A stretch of 64,000 nucleotides of DNA from an uncultured SAR86 cluster bacterium. GTDB lineage: Bacteria; Pseudomonadota; Gammaproteobacteria; Magnimaribacterales; D2472. A program made the translations under genes and the position numbers. Location of the stretch: the NCBI GenBank assembly GCA_902528875.1, contig CABZTX010000004.1, forward strand, positions 1-64,000. The letters are read 5' to 3'. Below, one piece after another: positions 47,058 to 56,507 of the stretch (positions are counted from its first letter, which is position 1; each line of letters opens with the position of its first letter). The notes under the pieces are model-generated. The model saw nothing but the letters and a program-made list of their open reading frames with translations, was not told the origin of the DNA and did not search any database.

Positions 47058-47492
47058 GTGAAATTAACTACAAAAAGCAGATATGCAGTTAGTGCACTTG
47101 CTGAATTAAACTTTTTGCAGTCTTCTGGACCCGTATCTTTAAGTGATATTTCTTTAAGTCAAAATATAGATATCTCTTATTTGGAACAGATCTTCAGAAA
47201 ACTAAGAATAGCTGGAATCGTTAAGAGCATTAGAGGTAGAAATGGTGGATACTTGTATGCCAAGGATCCGTCTAGTGTTTCAATAAAAGAAATAATGCAT
47301 GCAGTTGATGAGATACTTGACGCTACTAAATGCAACGGTTCGTCTTCATGCCATAACGGCAAGAAGTGTAACTCTCATGATTTATGGGATCAACTTAATA
47401 ACATAGTAGAAGATTACCTTGAAAAAATAACGATTAACAGTCTTGTAGAATCAAATAAATGCCCATATATTAAGGTTAAAGAGATAAATTAG
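47058..47492 (+). CDS. iscR: Iron-sulfur cluster regulator IscR
   Basis: Rrf2-family repressor of 144 aa from a GTG start. A winged helix-turn-helix starts [11 protein letters not shown], with the recognition part [10 protein letters not shown]. The cluster ligands Cys 92, Cys 98, Cys 104 and His 107 fall at exactly the E. coli IscR numbers. It heads iscRSUA-fdx-iscX and is preceded by its own type-1 operator. The stop codon abuts the iscS ATG. Confidence 0.96.
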   Translation: MKLTTKSRYAVSALAELNFLQSSGPVSLSDISLSQNIDISYLEQIFRKLRIAGIVKSIRGRNGGYLYAKDPSSVSIKEIMHAVDEILDATKCNGSSSCHNGKKCNSHDLWDQLNNIVEDYLEKITINSLVESNKCPYIKVKEIN

Positions 47493-48713
47493 ATGAGCAC
47501 ACAATCAACAATTTACCTAGATTACGCATCAACTACTCCTGTTGACCCAAGAGTTGCGTCAAAAATGATGGAATTTTTAACTCCTGATGGTGAGTTTGGT
47601 AATCCTGCTTCAAGATCACATAGATTTGGATGGAAGGCTGATGAAGCTGTTGAAGAAGCAAGGTCTCATGTTTCAGGTCTTGTAAACTGTGATCCACGAG
47701 AAATTGTTTGGACATCTGGTGCTACTGAAGCTGATAATCTTGCAATCAAAGGTGTTGCAAGGTTTTATAAATCAAAAGGCAATCATATTATTACATCTAA
47801 GATTGAGCATAAAGCTGTCTTAGATCCTTGCAGACAATTGGAAAGAGAAGGGTTTGAAGTTACTTATCTTGATCCAAATGAAAAAGGTGTTATAACTCCT
47901 GAAGTTATAAAATCTGCAATTCAAGAAAATACAATACTTGTGTCTATTATGCACATCAATAATGAGCTTGGCACAGTGAATGACATTGAAAAAATTGGAA
48001 ACATCACCAGAGATAACGGAATTCTTTTTCATGTTGATGCTGCACAAAGCACAGGAAAAATAAATATAGACTTAAAGAATTTGAATGTTGATTTAATGTC
48101 TTTTTCTGCTCACAAAACATATGGTCCAAAAGGTATTGGAGCTTTATATGTTAGAAGAAAACCTAGAGTCAGGTTAGAGGCACTTATTCATGGTGGTGGT
48201 CACGAGAGAGGAATGAGATCTGGCACTCTTGCAACTCATCAAATTGTAGGTATGGGTGAAGCATTCAGGATTGCTAACATTGAAATGGAAAGTGATTGTG
48301 AAAAGGTTTCTGAATATCATGAACAATTCCTTAAAAAAGTTCAAGAGATTGACCATGTATATATAAATGGTGATCTTAAAAATAAAGTTCCTAACATTTT
48401 AAATGTGAGCTTTAATTTTGTTGAAGGAGAGTCGTTAATCATGGGCCTAAAAGATATTGCGGTTTCTTCTGGCTCGGCGTGTACATCAGCTAGTCTTGAG
48501 CCGTCTTATGTTTTAAGAGCTTTAGGAAGAAAAGATGAGCTTGCTCATAGCTCTATAAGGTTTTCATTTGGAAGATTTACAAATGATGATGATGTGAATA
48601 ATACTTTAGAAATTTTAAGTAATGTAGTTCACAGACTAAGAGAATTATCTCCATTATGGGAAATGCATTTAGATGGAATTGACCTTGATACAGTAGAGTG
48701 GAAACTTCATTAG
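47493..48713 (+). CDS. iscS: Cysteine desulfurase IscS
   Basis: PLP enzyme of 406 aa that takes sulfur from cysteine and passes it to Isc[13 protein letters not shown] opens the protein, the PLP Lys is 208 in [10 protein letters not shown], and the mobile persulfide Cys is 330 in [11 protein letters not shown]. It ends with the conserved [12 protein letters not shown] region. An AGGAG before iscU follows. IscS may also supply sulfur for tRNA thiolation. Confidence 0.97.
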   Translation: MSTQSTIYLDYASTTPVDPRVASKMMEFLTPDGEFGNPASRSHRFGWKADEAVEEARSHVSGLVNCDPREIVWTSGATEADNLAIKGVARFYKSKGNHIITSKIEHKAVLDPCRQLEREGFEVTYLDPNEKGVITPEVIKSAIQENTILVSIMHINNELGTVNDIEKIGNITRDNGILFHVDAAQSTGKINIDLKNLNVDLMSFSAHKTYGPKGIGALYVRRKPRVRLEALIHGGGHERGMRSGTLATHQIVGMGEAFRIANIEMESDCEKVSEYHEQFLKKVQEIDHVYINGDLKNKVPNILNVSFNFVEGESLIMGLKDIAVSSGSACTSASLEPSYVLRALGRKDELAHSSIRFSFGRFTNDDDVNNTLEILSNVVHRLRELSPLWEMHLDGIDLDTVEWKLH

Positions 48714-48722
48714 GAGAATAAT

Positions 48723-49127
48723 ATGGCATATAGCAAAAAAGTTGTAGAAAAATTTGAAAATACTATCAACAATCCTGAAGCTTTTAAGGTTGGCAGATTT
48801 GATCCAAAGGAATTAAATGTTGGTACTGGTATGGTCGGTGCACCAGCATGTGGCGATGTAATGAAACTTCAAATCAAATGCGAACCAAAAGGAAATACGC
48901 ATATTATTAAAGATGTTAAATTTAAAACATATGGTTGTGGTTCAGCAATTGCATCTTCAAGTGAGTTAGTTGAAATGCTAATTGGGAAAACTCTTGAGGA
49001 AGCAAAAGCAATTAAAAATATTGAAATTGTTGAGGCTTTAGAACTACCTCCAATTAAAATTCATTGTTCTGTTCTTGCAGAAGACTCTATAAAACAAGCG
49101 ATAGAAGATTACGAGTCAAAACAATAG
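48723..49127 (+). CDS. iscU: Fe-S cluster scaffold IscU
   Basis: Scaffold protein of 134 aa. Cluster ligands are in GAPACGD, YGCGSAIASS and IHCSVLAED. The HscA recognition motif, LPPVK in E. coli, is LPPIK here (49044-49058), although hscB and hscA are missing from the operon. It lies between iscS and iscA in normal order, with a good Shine-Dalgarno (AGGAG) upstream. Confidence 0.97.
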   Translation: MAYSKKVVEKFENTINNPEAFKVGRFDPKELNVGTGMVGAPACGDVMKLQIKCEPKGNTHIIKDVKFKTYGCGSAIASSSELVEMLIGKTLEEAKAIKNIEIVEALELPPIKIHCSVLAEDSIKQAIEDYESKQ

Positions 49128-49131
49128 TTTT

Positions 49132-49476
49132 ATGGATAGTATTAACGCTAATGCACTAAACTTTTCTGAGAGTGCTATAAATCACTTCAATGATGCTTTA
49201 ATGCAAAGAGGTAAAGGCAATGGTGTCAAACTTGGCATCAAAAAAGCGGGCTGTTCTGGCTATGAATACACTTTTGAATATGTTGATAATATTGATGAAA
49301 CTCTTATTAATGTAAATGCAAATAGTGATCTTAATATATATGTTGATTCAAATAGTATGCCATTCCTCAAAGGAAGTTTGATTGACTACGTCGACGATGG
49401 CCTCAATAAAGGTATAAAATTCATAAACCCAAATGCTAAGGCGGTTTGTGGATGTGGCGAAAGTTTTACTTTATAA
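49132..49476 (+). CDS. iscA: A-type Fe-S carrier IscA
   Basis: A-type carrier of 114 aa receiving clusters from IscU and delivering them to target enzymes. The three conserved cysteines are Cys 41 in KAGCSGY and Cys 106 and 108 in the C-terminal CGCGESFTL. It is directly followed (3 bp) by fdx; in E. coli and Pseudomonas hscB and hscA lie between these two genes. Confidence 0.95.
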   Translation: MDSINANALNFSESAINHFNDALMQRGKGNGVKLGIKKAGCSGYEYTFEYVDNIDETLINVNANSDLNIYVDSNSMPFLKGSLIDYVDDGLNKGIKFINPNAKAVCGCGESFTL

Positions 49477-49479
49477 ATT

Positions 49480-49821
49480 ATGGCAAAAATAAAAATCTGG
49501 CCTCATGAGGAAATCTGCCCCAATGGAGTAGAAATAGAATCACGTCCGGATGAAACTATTTGTGAAGCTGCTCTTAGAAATAACATAAAAATTGAGCATG
49601 CTTGCGAAATGTCATGCGCATGCACAACATGTCATTGTATTATAAGAAAGGGTTTTGAGAGTTTAGACGAGGCAAGTGATACGGAAGAAGATTTGCTTGA
49701 TAAAGCATGGGGCCTCGAACAAACCTCCAGATTAAGCTGTCAAGCCATTCCTCCAGTAGATGAGGATATTGAAATCGAGCTTCCAAAATATAACATTAAT
49801 ATGGTTTCTGAAGATCATTAA
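49480..49821 (+). CDS. fdx: [2Fe-2S] ferredoxin of the isc system
   Basis: Adrenodoxin-type ferredoxin of 113 aa that supplies electrons for cluster assembly. The ligands Cys 42, 48, 51 and 87 match E. coli Fdx positions (HACEMSCACTTCHC and RLSCQA). Its C-terminus overlaps the iscX ATG by one base. Confidence 0.95.
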   Translation: MAKIKIWPHEEICPNGVEIESRPDETICEAALRNNIKIEHACEMSCACTTCHCIIRKGFESLDEASDTEEDLLDKAWGLEQTSRLSCQAIPPVDEDIEIELPKYNINMVSEDH

Positions 49822-50030
49822 TGAACAAAATTGACTGGGTAGATGTAATCGATATTTCAATTGAACTATTTGAAAAATTTCCTGATATTGATCCACAGTG
49901 GATTAGTTTTCCAGATTTACATAGTAAAGTGTGTGCATTGGATAATTTTATTGGCGATCCAAAGAAATCAAATGAAAAAATACTTGAAGCTATTCAGATG
50001 CATTGGATAGAAGAATATCAAGAAGTCTAA
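49821..50030 (+). CDS. iscX: IscX (YfhJ) iron/IscS-binding protein
   Basis: Small acidic protein of 69 aa: WVDVIDISIELFEKFPDIDP, then ISFPDLHSKV and a C-terminal helix. It binds IscS and ferrous iron and tunes desulfurase activity in E. coli. It ends the isc operon. TATAAT follows directly (50031-50036) and may be the -10 of the ndk promoter. Confidence 0.92.
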   Translation: MNKIDWVDVIDISIELFEKFPDIDPQWISFPDLHSKVCALDNFIGDPKKSNEKILEAIQMHWIEEYQEV

Positions 50031-50060
50031 TATAATACTGCATATTTTTTATATTAAGCT

Positions 50061-50486
50061 ATGAGCATTGAAAAAACATTGTCAATAATTAAACCTGACG
50101 CAGTTAGCAAGAATATTATTGGAAAAATTATAACTAGGTTTGAAGATAACGGATTATATCTTGTAGCTGGTAAGCTCTTACATCTTTCCGATGATGATGC
50201 AGGTGGTTTTTATCAAGAGCATAAAGGTAAACCCTTTTATGAAAATCTTATTAAATTTATGACATCAGGACCGGTTTTTATCCAAGTTTTAAAGGGAGAG
50301 GATGCAATTACAAAAAATAGAGAATTAATGGGTGATACCGATCCTACAAAGGCAAAAAAAGGAACAATTAGAGCTGATTTTGCCAATAGCATAGATGCAA
50401 ATGCAGTCCATGGGTCTGATTCTCAAACAAGTGCTATCAGGGAGATTGAGTACTTCTTTAAAGCTGAAGAAGTATTGAATAAATAA
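50061..50486 (+). CDS. ndk: Nucleoside diphosphate kinase
   Basis: Equalises nucleoside triphosphate pools. It has 141 aa, opening with the [13 protein letters not shown] motif, and the phosphorylated His is residue 117 in [15 protein letters not shown] at 50031-50036 lies 24 bases before the ATG. ndk-rlmN is the conserved gammaproteobacterial pair, one base apart here. Confidence 0.97.
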   Translation: MSIEKTLSIIKPDAVSKNIIGKIITRFEDNGLYLVAGKLLHLSDDDAGGFYQEHKGKPFYENLIKFMTSGPVFIQVLKGEDAITKNRELMGDTDPTKAKKGTIRADFANSIDANAVHGSDSQTSAIREIEYFFKAEEVLNK

Positions 50487-50487
50487 A

Positions 50488-51567
50488 TTGTCTCAAAAAA
50501 AGAATCTTTTAGGCCTGTCTCAAGATTCGCTAGAAAAATTTTTTCAAAAAATAAATGAACCAAAATTTAGAGCTAAACAGCTCACAAAATGGGTTCATCA
50601 AAAAGGAATTTTAGATTTTGATCAAATGACTGACTTTAATATTGGCCTTAGAGAAAAGTTAAAAGAAATTTCATCACTTCAAATTCCAAAGGTATACAAA
50701 TCTTTTGAGTCTAATGATGGCACTATTAAGTATCTAATCCTACTTGAATCAGGATCAATGATTGAAATGGTAGAAATTCCAGATAAAAAAAGAAGAACAC
50801 TTTGTATTTCATCACAAGCAGGTTGCGCATTACAGTGTACTTTTTGTGCAACTGGCGCTCAGGGGTTTGATCAAAATTTATCTAGTCATGAAATTGTTGG
50901 TCAATTATGGATATCCAATTTCTACAAAAATAATAAAAAAACTATTACTAATGTAGTTTTCATGGGTATGGGTGAACCACTTTTAAATTTTGAACCAGTT
51001 ATTGAAGCTGCAAAAATAATGAAAGACCAATTTGCATATGGTTTATCTAGAAAAAGAATTACGATAAGCACTTCTGGCATTGTTCCAAATATTGATCAAC
51101 TTTCAAAAAATATTGATGTGTCTCTTGCAATATCTCTACATGCTGCTGATGATAAGTTAAGGGATGAGATTGTTCCAATTAATAAAAAATATCCAATCAA
51201 ATTACTTATTGAATCATGCAGAAATTACTTGAAAAGCTATGAAAATAAGAGAAGTATAACTATTGAATATATTCTAATTAAAGATATCAATGACTCATTA
51301 AAAGACGCAGCAAAGGTTTCAAAACTGCTATCAAATATTTCTTGTAAGATTAATTTGATACCATTTAATAGCTTTAACGGGTCTTCATATGAAAAACCCT
51401 CAAATAACAAAATCCATGTTTTCAAAGAGTTCTTAATGAATAAAGGATTTATCACTACTCTAAGAACTACGAGAGGAGATGAGGTATCTGCAGCCTGCGG
51501 TCAGCTTGTTGGCAATTTAGCAAGACCAATAAAAGGCAAGAAATTAATATCACATAAATCATTATGA
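50488..51567 (+). CDS. rlmN: Dual-specificity 23S rRNA/tRNA methyltransferase RlmN
   Basis: Radical SAM enzyme of 359 aa that methylates C2 of adenosine in 23S rRNA (A2503) and some tRNAs. The cluster Cys 113, 117 and 120 are in AGCALQCTFCATG; the second catalytic Cys is in SAACGQL near the C-terminus. The start is TTG. It overlaps rodZ by 4 bp. pilF/pilW, often between rlmN and rodZ, is missing. Confidence 0.95.
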   Translation: MSQKKNLLGLSQDSLEKFFQKINEPKFRAKQLTKWVHQKGILDFDQMTDFNIGLREKLKEISSLQIPKVYKSFESNDGTIKYLILLESGSMIEMVEIPDKKRRTLCISSQAGCALQCTFCATGAQGFDQNLSSHEIVGQLWISNFYKNNKKTITNVVFMGMGEPLLNFEPVIEAAKIMKDQFAYGLSRKRITISTSGIVPNIDQLSKNIDVSLAISLHAADDKLRDEIVPINKKYPIKLLIESCRNYLKSYENKRSITIEYILIKDINDSLKDAAKVSKLLSNISCKINLIPFNSFNGSSYEKPSNNKIHVFKEFLMNKGFITTLRTTRGDEVSAACGQLVGNLARPIKGKKLISHKSL

Positions 51568-52310
51568 GTAGTAATATCCTCAAATCAGCAGCTTCTGCAA
51601 AGACTGGTAAAGTTTTTTTAAACAAGAGAAATGAAATTGGGCTCTCGCATGAGGAAATTAAGGAAACACTGGGAATCAATAAAGATTATATTCTTGCAAT
51701 TGAGTCTGGTAATTATCAAATTTTTCCCAGCGAATTTTTTGCAAGAGCTTATTTCAAAAAATATAAAGAATTTTTAGGCGTTGACGCTTCATTTCCCGTC
51801 CTCTACAAGGACATTGATAAGAAAAGAATTGTTAAGAGAAGAAGTTTTAGCTATATAAAAATTATTGATAAAAGAACCATATCTCTCATTACATTAGTAA
51901 GCATATTTTCACTTTCATTTTTATTCATAATTAACTTTTTTTCATTTTCAAATAATTCAAATCAAATAAATAATACTGAATTTGAAGTAAGTAGTGAAAG
52001 TTATAATAGTATCGAAATGCAAATAAAACAAAATAACGAAATAAAAGAGTCTAAAATTTTGTTATCTAACAAATTAATATTGGATTTTAGTGACGAATGT
52101 TGGATTGAAATATATGAGAATAATGAAATTCTTGAAACAAAATTATTTTTTCCTGGTGACATATATGAAAGAGTTATTGAGCAACCATTTAAAATAGTAG
52201 TTGGAGATTATGAAGCTTTAAAAGGTTCTTATAATAAGAAGGAGATTGATTTTCTTGTTAATGCTAATAGACTAACAAAGGTTAATACTATTTATTTTAA
52301 TAATGAGTAA
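51564..52310 (+). CDS. rodZ: Cytoskeletal protein RodZ
   Basis: Bitopic protein of 248 aa: an N-terminal Cro/Xre-like helix-turn-helix (about residues 18-75, [17 protein letters not shown]), a basic juxtamembrane stretch, one membrane helix (about 112-130) and a periplasmic beta-rich domain (about 165-248, [12 protein letters not shown]). It links MreB to the wall elongation machinery, implying a rod or ovoid shape. Position between rlmN and ispG matches other Gammaproteobacteria. Confidence 0.9.
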   Translation: MSSNILKSAASAKTGKVFLNKRNEIGLSHEEIKETLGINKDYILAIESGNYQIFPSEFFARAYFKKYKEFLGVDASFPVLYKDIDKKRIVKRRSFSYIKIIDKRTISLITLVSIFSLSFLFIINFFSFSNNSNQINNTEFEVSSESYNSIEMQIKQNNEIKESKILLSNKLILDFSDECWIEIYENNEILETKLFFPGDIYERVIEQPFKIVVGDYEALKGSYNKKEIDFLVNANRLTKVNTIYFNNE

Positions 52311-53406
52311 TTGGATTAAGAGAAAGAAAACTAAAACACTTAATGTCGGTGGAGTTATGGTTGGAGGAAGCAATCCAATTTCTGTTCAGTCAATGACAAA
52401 TACGAATACTTGTGATGTTGTTTCTACAGTCAAACAAATAAATGATCTTGTATCTGCTGGTGCCGATATTGTTAGAGTTTCGGTGCCTGGATTTGATGAG
52501 GCAAAAGCATTTAAAGAAATCAAAAAAGCAACCTCTGTCCCATTGGTAGCAGATATTCATTTTGATTATAAAATTGCCTTAGAGGTTGCAGATACTGCAG
52601 ATTGTCTTCGAATTAATCCAGGAAACATTGGTAAGGAAGATAGAGTACGACAAGTAATTAGTGCAGCAAAAGATAATAATGTTCCTATTAGAGTTGGAGT
52701 AAATGCTGGATCTCTTGAAAAGGATTTACAAAAAAAATATGGTGAACCTAATGCAGATGCATTAGTAGAGTCTGCAATGAGACATGTTGAAATTTTAGAT
52801 AAGCATAATTTTGACAATTATAAAATGAGTTTGAAAGCCTCAAATATAGAGATGACAGTAGAATCATATAGAAAAATATCAAAGTTAATAACTCAACCTC
52901 TTCATTTAGGAATTACAGAAGCTGGCAGCTACAGAGCAGGTGCTGTGAAATCCTCTATTGGTGTAGGGATGCTTTTATCAGAAGGAATTGGCGATACAAT
53001 TCGTATTTCACTTGCATCTGATCCTGTTGATGAAATTAAGATAGGTTGGGACATACTTAAGAGTTTAAATCTAAGAAGTCGAGGATTAAAAATAATTGCA
53101 TGTCCTAGCTGCTCAAGACAAAATTTTGATGTTATTAAAGTTGTAAATGAGCTTGAAGAAAGATTAGAGGACATAGTTGATGATATTGAGGTCGCGATTA
53201 TTGGATGTTATGTAAACGGTCCCGGTGAAAGCAAGGCAGCAAATATTGGATTGACAGGAGCAAGCCCAATGAATCTTATGTATATTAATGGATCACCAAA
53301 TAAAAAAATAAAAAATGAAAATATAGTTGATGAGCTAGAAGATCAAGTTCGTACAAAAATTATAAATATGAAAAATAATTCTGAAAAAATTATTTTGAGG
53401 AGCTAA
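52303..53406 (+). CDS. ispG: 4-hydroxy-3-methylbut-2-enyl diphosphate synthase IspG
   Basis: Fe-S enzyme of 367 aa in the MEP isoprenoid pathway; together with IspDF it shows that this pathway is used. The N-terminal barrel has [19 protein letters not shown] and INPGNIG. Cluster ligands are in CPSCSRQ and CYVNGPGE. It overlaps rodZ by 8 bp and is followed by hisS. It depends on the isc system encoded upstream. Confidence 0.96.
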   Translation: MSNWIKRKKTKTLNVGGVMVGGSNPISVQSMTNTNTCDVVSTVKQINDLVSAGADIVRVSVPGFDEAKAFKEIKKATSVPLVADIHFDYKIALEVADTADCLRINPGNIGKEDRVRQVISAAKDNNVPIRVGVNAGSLEKDLQKKYGEPNADALVESAMRHVEILDKHNFDNYKMSLKASNIEMTVESYRKISKLITQPLHLGITEAGSYRAGAVKSSIGVGMLLSEGIGDTIRISLASDPVDEIKIGWDILKSLNLRSRGLKIIACPSCSRQNFDVIKVVNELEERLEDIVDDIEVAIIGCYVNGPGESKAANIGLTGASPMNLMYINGSPNKKIKNENIVDELEDQVRTKIINMKNNSEKIILRS

Positions 53407-53407
53407 G

Positions 53408-54676
53408 TTGGAAAAAATTAATTCCCTTTCTGGAATGCTAGATTTGATTTCTAATAAAGCCAAGAAATCTGAGTTCGCAGATAAAATATTTTTAACTGAA
53501 AAGTACTTAAAAAAAATCTTTCAAAACTATGGGATGTCTGAAATAAGAACTCCAGCATTAGAGGACACAAGCCTATTTAAAAGATCAGTTGGTGATGCAT
53601 CTGACATAGTAAATAAGGAGCTTTACTCTTTTAATGATAAAAATGACAAGAATATTGTCTTAAGACCTGAGGGAACTGCAGGAGTAATAAGGGCAATTAT
53701 TCAAAAAAAAATTGACTTAGAAGCTCATAAATTCTGGTACATGGGTCCAATGTGGAGGTACGAAAGACCACAGAAAGGAAGATACAGGCAATTTTATCAA
53801 GCAGGTGTTGAAATTCTTGGTCATCATGAGGGTTTGCCTGAATTTGAAATGATTTCTTTGATATGCTCAATTAATCAGTATTTACTAATAGATAAACCTT
53901 TAATCAAAATTAATCATCTTGGCGATAATAAAATTAAAGAATTGTACTGTGAGGATTTAGTAAAATATTTAAGTCCATTAAAATCAAAATTAGATGAGAA
54001 AGATAAAAATAGATTGAAAAATAATCCACTTAGGATTTTGGATTCCAAAAGTGAAATAACTCAGAATATATTAAAAGATGCTCCAAAAATAAATAACTAT
54101 ATTTCAAATAGCTCTAAAGTGTTGCTTGATGAAATTATGAAAACTTTTTCTTCTGAATGCAACATTCAAATTGATTCAAGTCTTGTTAGAGGGCTTGATT
54201 ATTATACTGGTTTTGTTTTTGAAGCTATTTCAGATGACCTAGGCGCCCAAAATGCGTATTTAGGAGGAGGTAGATACGATAATCTTTGTAGCCAGCTTGG
54301 AGGAAAAAATCTTCCAGCTATTGGCATGGCCATTGGCTTAGAGCGATTATCAATTCTGATCAATGCTGAAGAAGCATCTGTCAAACTCATTTCTTTTATA
54401 ATATTATCAGAGAAAATTAATCCAAAAGCATATAAAATAGCTCACGATATTAGGTTACTTAATGAAAATGTAAAGATTGACATCCAGTTATCAGAAGGTA
54501 GCTTAAAGTCTAAGCTTAGAAGAGCAAGCAAAGATAATGCAGATTACGCTATTATATTGGGAGATCAAGAGTTGGAATCAGAGACTGTTATAGTTAAATC
54601 TTTAAAAGAAAGTAATTCTGAACAAAAATCTATGAGTATCGATGAATTAAATGAGTTTATCTCAGCAATAAGTTAA
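53408..54676 (+). CDS. hisS: Histidyl-tRNA synthetase
   Basis: Class II synthetase of 422 aa from TTG 53408, one base after the ispG stop. The SGMLDL start (family form RGxxDxxP is degenerate), LRPEGTAGVIRA, FWYMGPMWRYERPQKGRYRQF in motif 2, LVRGLDYYTGFVFE and GGRYDNL identify HisRS, with an anticodon domain at the C-terminus. ispG-hisS-yfgM-bamB-der is standard gammaproteobacterial order. Confidence 0.95.
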   Translation: MEKINSLSGMLDLISNKAKKSEFADKIFLTEKYLKKIFQNYGMSEIRTPALEDTSLFKRSVGDASDIVNKELYSFNDKNDKNIVLRPEGTAGVIRAIIQKKIDLEAHKFWYMGPMWRYERPQKGRYRQFYQAGVEILGHHEGLPEFEMISLICSINQYLLIDKPLIKINHLGDNKIKELYCEDLVKYLSPLKSKLDEKDKNRLKNNPLRILDSKSEITQNILKDAPKINNYISNSSKVLLDEIMKTFSSECNIQIDSSLVRGLDYYTGFVFEAISDDLGAQNAYLGGGRYDNLCSQLGGKNLPAIGMAIGLERLSILINAEEASVKLISFIILSEKINPKAYKIAHDIRLLNENVKIDIQLSEGSLKSKLRRASKDNADYAIILGDQELESETVIVKSLKESNSEQKSMSIDELNEFISAIS

Positions 54677-54687
54677 AGGCATTTTTT

Positions 54688-55332
54688 ATGAATAATATCT
54701 ATGAAAATAATATAAGATTTTTGCCTTTATTTAAGTTTATAGATAAGTATAAAAAATTGTTGATAATTATGATTACTTTAATTGTGCTGTCTGCAATATC
54801 ATTATTTATATTTTTCCAAATTAAGAATACTAATAATATTAAAGCTGCAGAGTTTTACAGTCAATGGGAGGCAGAATCATCAAAAAGTGAACCAAATATG
54901 AAAATACTTGATGAAATTTTTACCAATATTGAGACCAAATATTCAGGAACTGGATATTATAAAACTGTTTTGCTTAATAAAGCCAATTTGGAACTGAATC
55001 AAGAAAAGCTTGAAAATGCCTTAGAAAGTTTCAATAAATTAATCAAAATCACTGATGGTTTCAATGGAAACAAGATCTATAATAAAATTTCACGTATCAG
55101 CGCCGCAAGAATTTTATTAACCAATGAAAGATATGATGATGCTCTAAAAATGATTAGTTCTTACTCATCATCTGATACTAATGCATTTATTCATGAGCTG
55201 ACAGGGGATATTCTTTTAAAGCAAAATAAAATTCAATTAGCAATTGATCAATATCAAATTGCATCACAAAAGTATTCAGATGAGTCCTCAAGATCTATTG
55301 TTGAAATTAAAATTGCAAATATTGGCGAATAG
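54688..55332 (+). CDS. yfgM: YfgM family TPR membrane protein
   Basis: Inner-membrane protein of 214 aa: a short cytoplasmic N-terminus, one membrane helix (about residues 22-45), and a periplasmic TPR domain (about 52-210). YfgM works beside PpiD at the SecYEG translocon in E. coli. It lies between hisS and bamB. The sequence is divergent, and the call relies on architecture and position. Confidence 0.82.
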   Translation: MNNIYENNIRFLPLFKFIDKYKKLLIIMITLIVLSAISLFIFFQIKNTNNIKAAEFYSQWEAESSKSEPNMKILDEIFTNIETKYSGTGYYKTVLLNKANLELNQEKLENALESFNKLIKITDGFNGNKIYNKISRISAARILLTNERYDDALKMISSYSSSDTNAFIHELTGDILLKQNKIQLAIDQYQIASQKYSDESSRSIVEIKIANIGE

Positions 55333-55333
55333 C

Positions 55334-56494
55334 ATGAAATCTAACAATATATTCTTTTCAGCAATAATTTTAATGCTCTTAACTTTAAGCGCTTGCTCTT
55401 CTATGGATAGATTAAAATTTTGGGAATCTGATGAGATTGATCTTGATGAACCTGCGAAGCTTGTAAGTATTTCTGAAGATAAAACCATTGAATTATTATG
55501 GAGTAAATCTTTTGATGGCATAAATGATCTAGGAAACTTTCAGCCAGCTTTCAATTCCCAGGATATATTTTTTGCTAGTTCTGATGGAACAGTAATATCT
55601 ATGGATATTACTAATGGTAATGAAAATTGGAAAACTGAACTCAATTTTTTAGCTTCGGGAGTTGCTTCAGGTTTTGGTATTGTTGTTATTTCTGATATCG
55701 ATGGAAATGTCATTGCACTAGATCAAGAGAATGGATTTGAGTTATGGAAGACAAATGTTAAGGGTGAAGTTCTGAGCAGTGTTGCAATTGATCCAAGAGC
55801 TGTTGTTGTTAAAACTGGCTCCGGTGAACTTTTTGGACTTGATAAAGACGATGGTTTAACTAAATGGTCTTATAGGTCAAAACTACCATCTCTTACAATA
55901 AGAGGAAGTAGCAGCCCAATCATTGTTGATGATAAAGTTTATGTAACTTTTGACAGTGGTAGACTGGGAGTCTTTCAAATTGAGTCAGGATTCCCTCTTT
56001 GGGATGGAGCAATTTCATATGTTACAGGTTCTTCAGAATTAGAGAATTTGATTGATTCAGACGCCAATCCTGTAATCGAGGGAGGGTTAGTTTTTACGAC
56101 TAATTATCAAGGAAATTTAAACATATTTGACTTAGCACAAAAAAGATCAATTTGGTCATCTCCAATATCTTCTTTCTTTTCTCCGTTAATTACCAGAGGT
56201 ATAATTATTGTAATTGCATCTAGCTCTGAAATAAAAACATTTTCTTCAAAGACCCTTATTGAGTCATGGAGTTCTTCTGATTACCTTAATAGAAGCTTAT
56301 CTAATCCAGTAAGCTTTAAGGGCAATGTTGTGGTTGGAGATTTTGAAGGGTTTGTTCATGTAATCAATCCAATAAATGGTATTACCATAGGCAGAAAAAA
56401 AATATCTAGAAAGCCAATAAAAACTATTATTGGGAGAAGTAATAATTTATTTGTTATTGATGAGGCATTTAATTTATATTCACTTAAAATATAA
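55334..56494 (+). CDS. bamB: Outer-membrane assembly lipoprotein BamB
   Basis: BAM-complex lipoprotein of 386 aa. ATG 55334 places the signal peptide with lipobox LSAC (Cys 21) at the N-terminus; a longer frame from 55244 overlaps yfgM and is unlikely. An eight-bladed beta-propeller follows, with repeated PQQ-like blades such as VISMDITNGNENWKTEL, VIALDQENGFELWK and LFGLDKDDGLTKW. It starts just after the yfgM stop and precedes der. Confidence 0.93.
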   Translation: MKSNNIFFSAIILMLLTLSACSSMDRLKFWESDEIDLDEPAKLVSISEDKTIELLWSKSFDGINDLGNFQPAFNSQDIFFASSDGTVISMDITNGNENWKTELNFLASGVASGFGIVVISDIDGNVIALDQENGFELWKTNVKGEVLSSVAIDPRAVVVKTGSGELFGLDKDDGLTKWSYRSKLPSLTIRGSSSPIIVDDKVYVTFDSGRLGVFQIESGFPLWDGAISYVTGSSELENLIDSDANPVIEGGLVFTTNYQGNLNIFDLAQKRSIWSSPISSFFSPLITRGIIIVIASSSEIKTFSSKTLIESWSSSDYLNRSLSNPVSFKGNVVVGDFEGFVHVINPINGITIGRKKISRKPIKTIIGRSNNLFVIDEAFNLYSLKI

Positions 56495-56507
56495 ATGATA
56501 AAAAATA

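Noticed and set aside
55244-55333. Longer BamB start upstream of 55334
   Set aside because: It overlaps yfgM and would put 30 polar residues before an otherwise perfect lipoprotein signal peptide.
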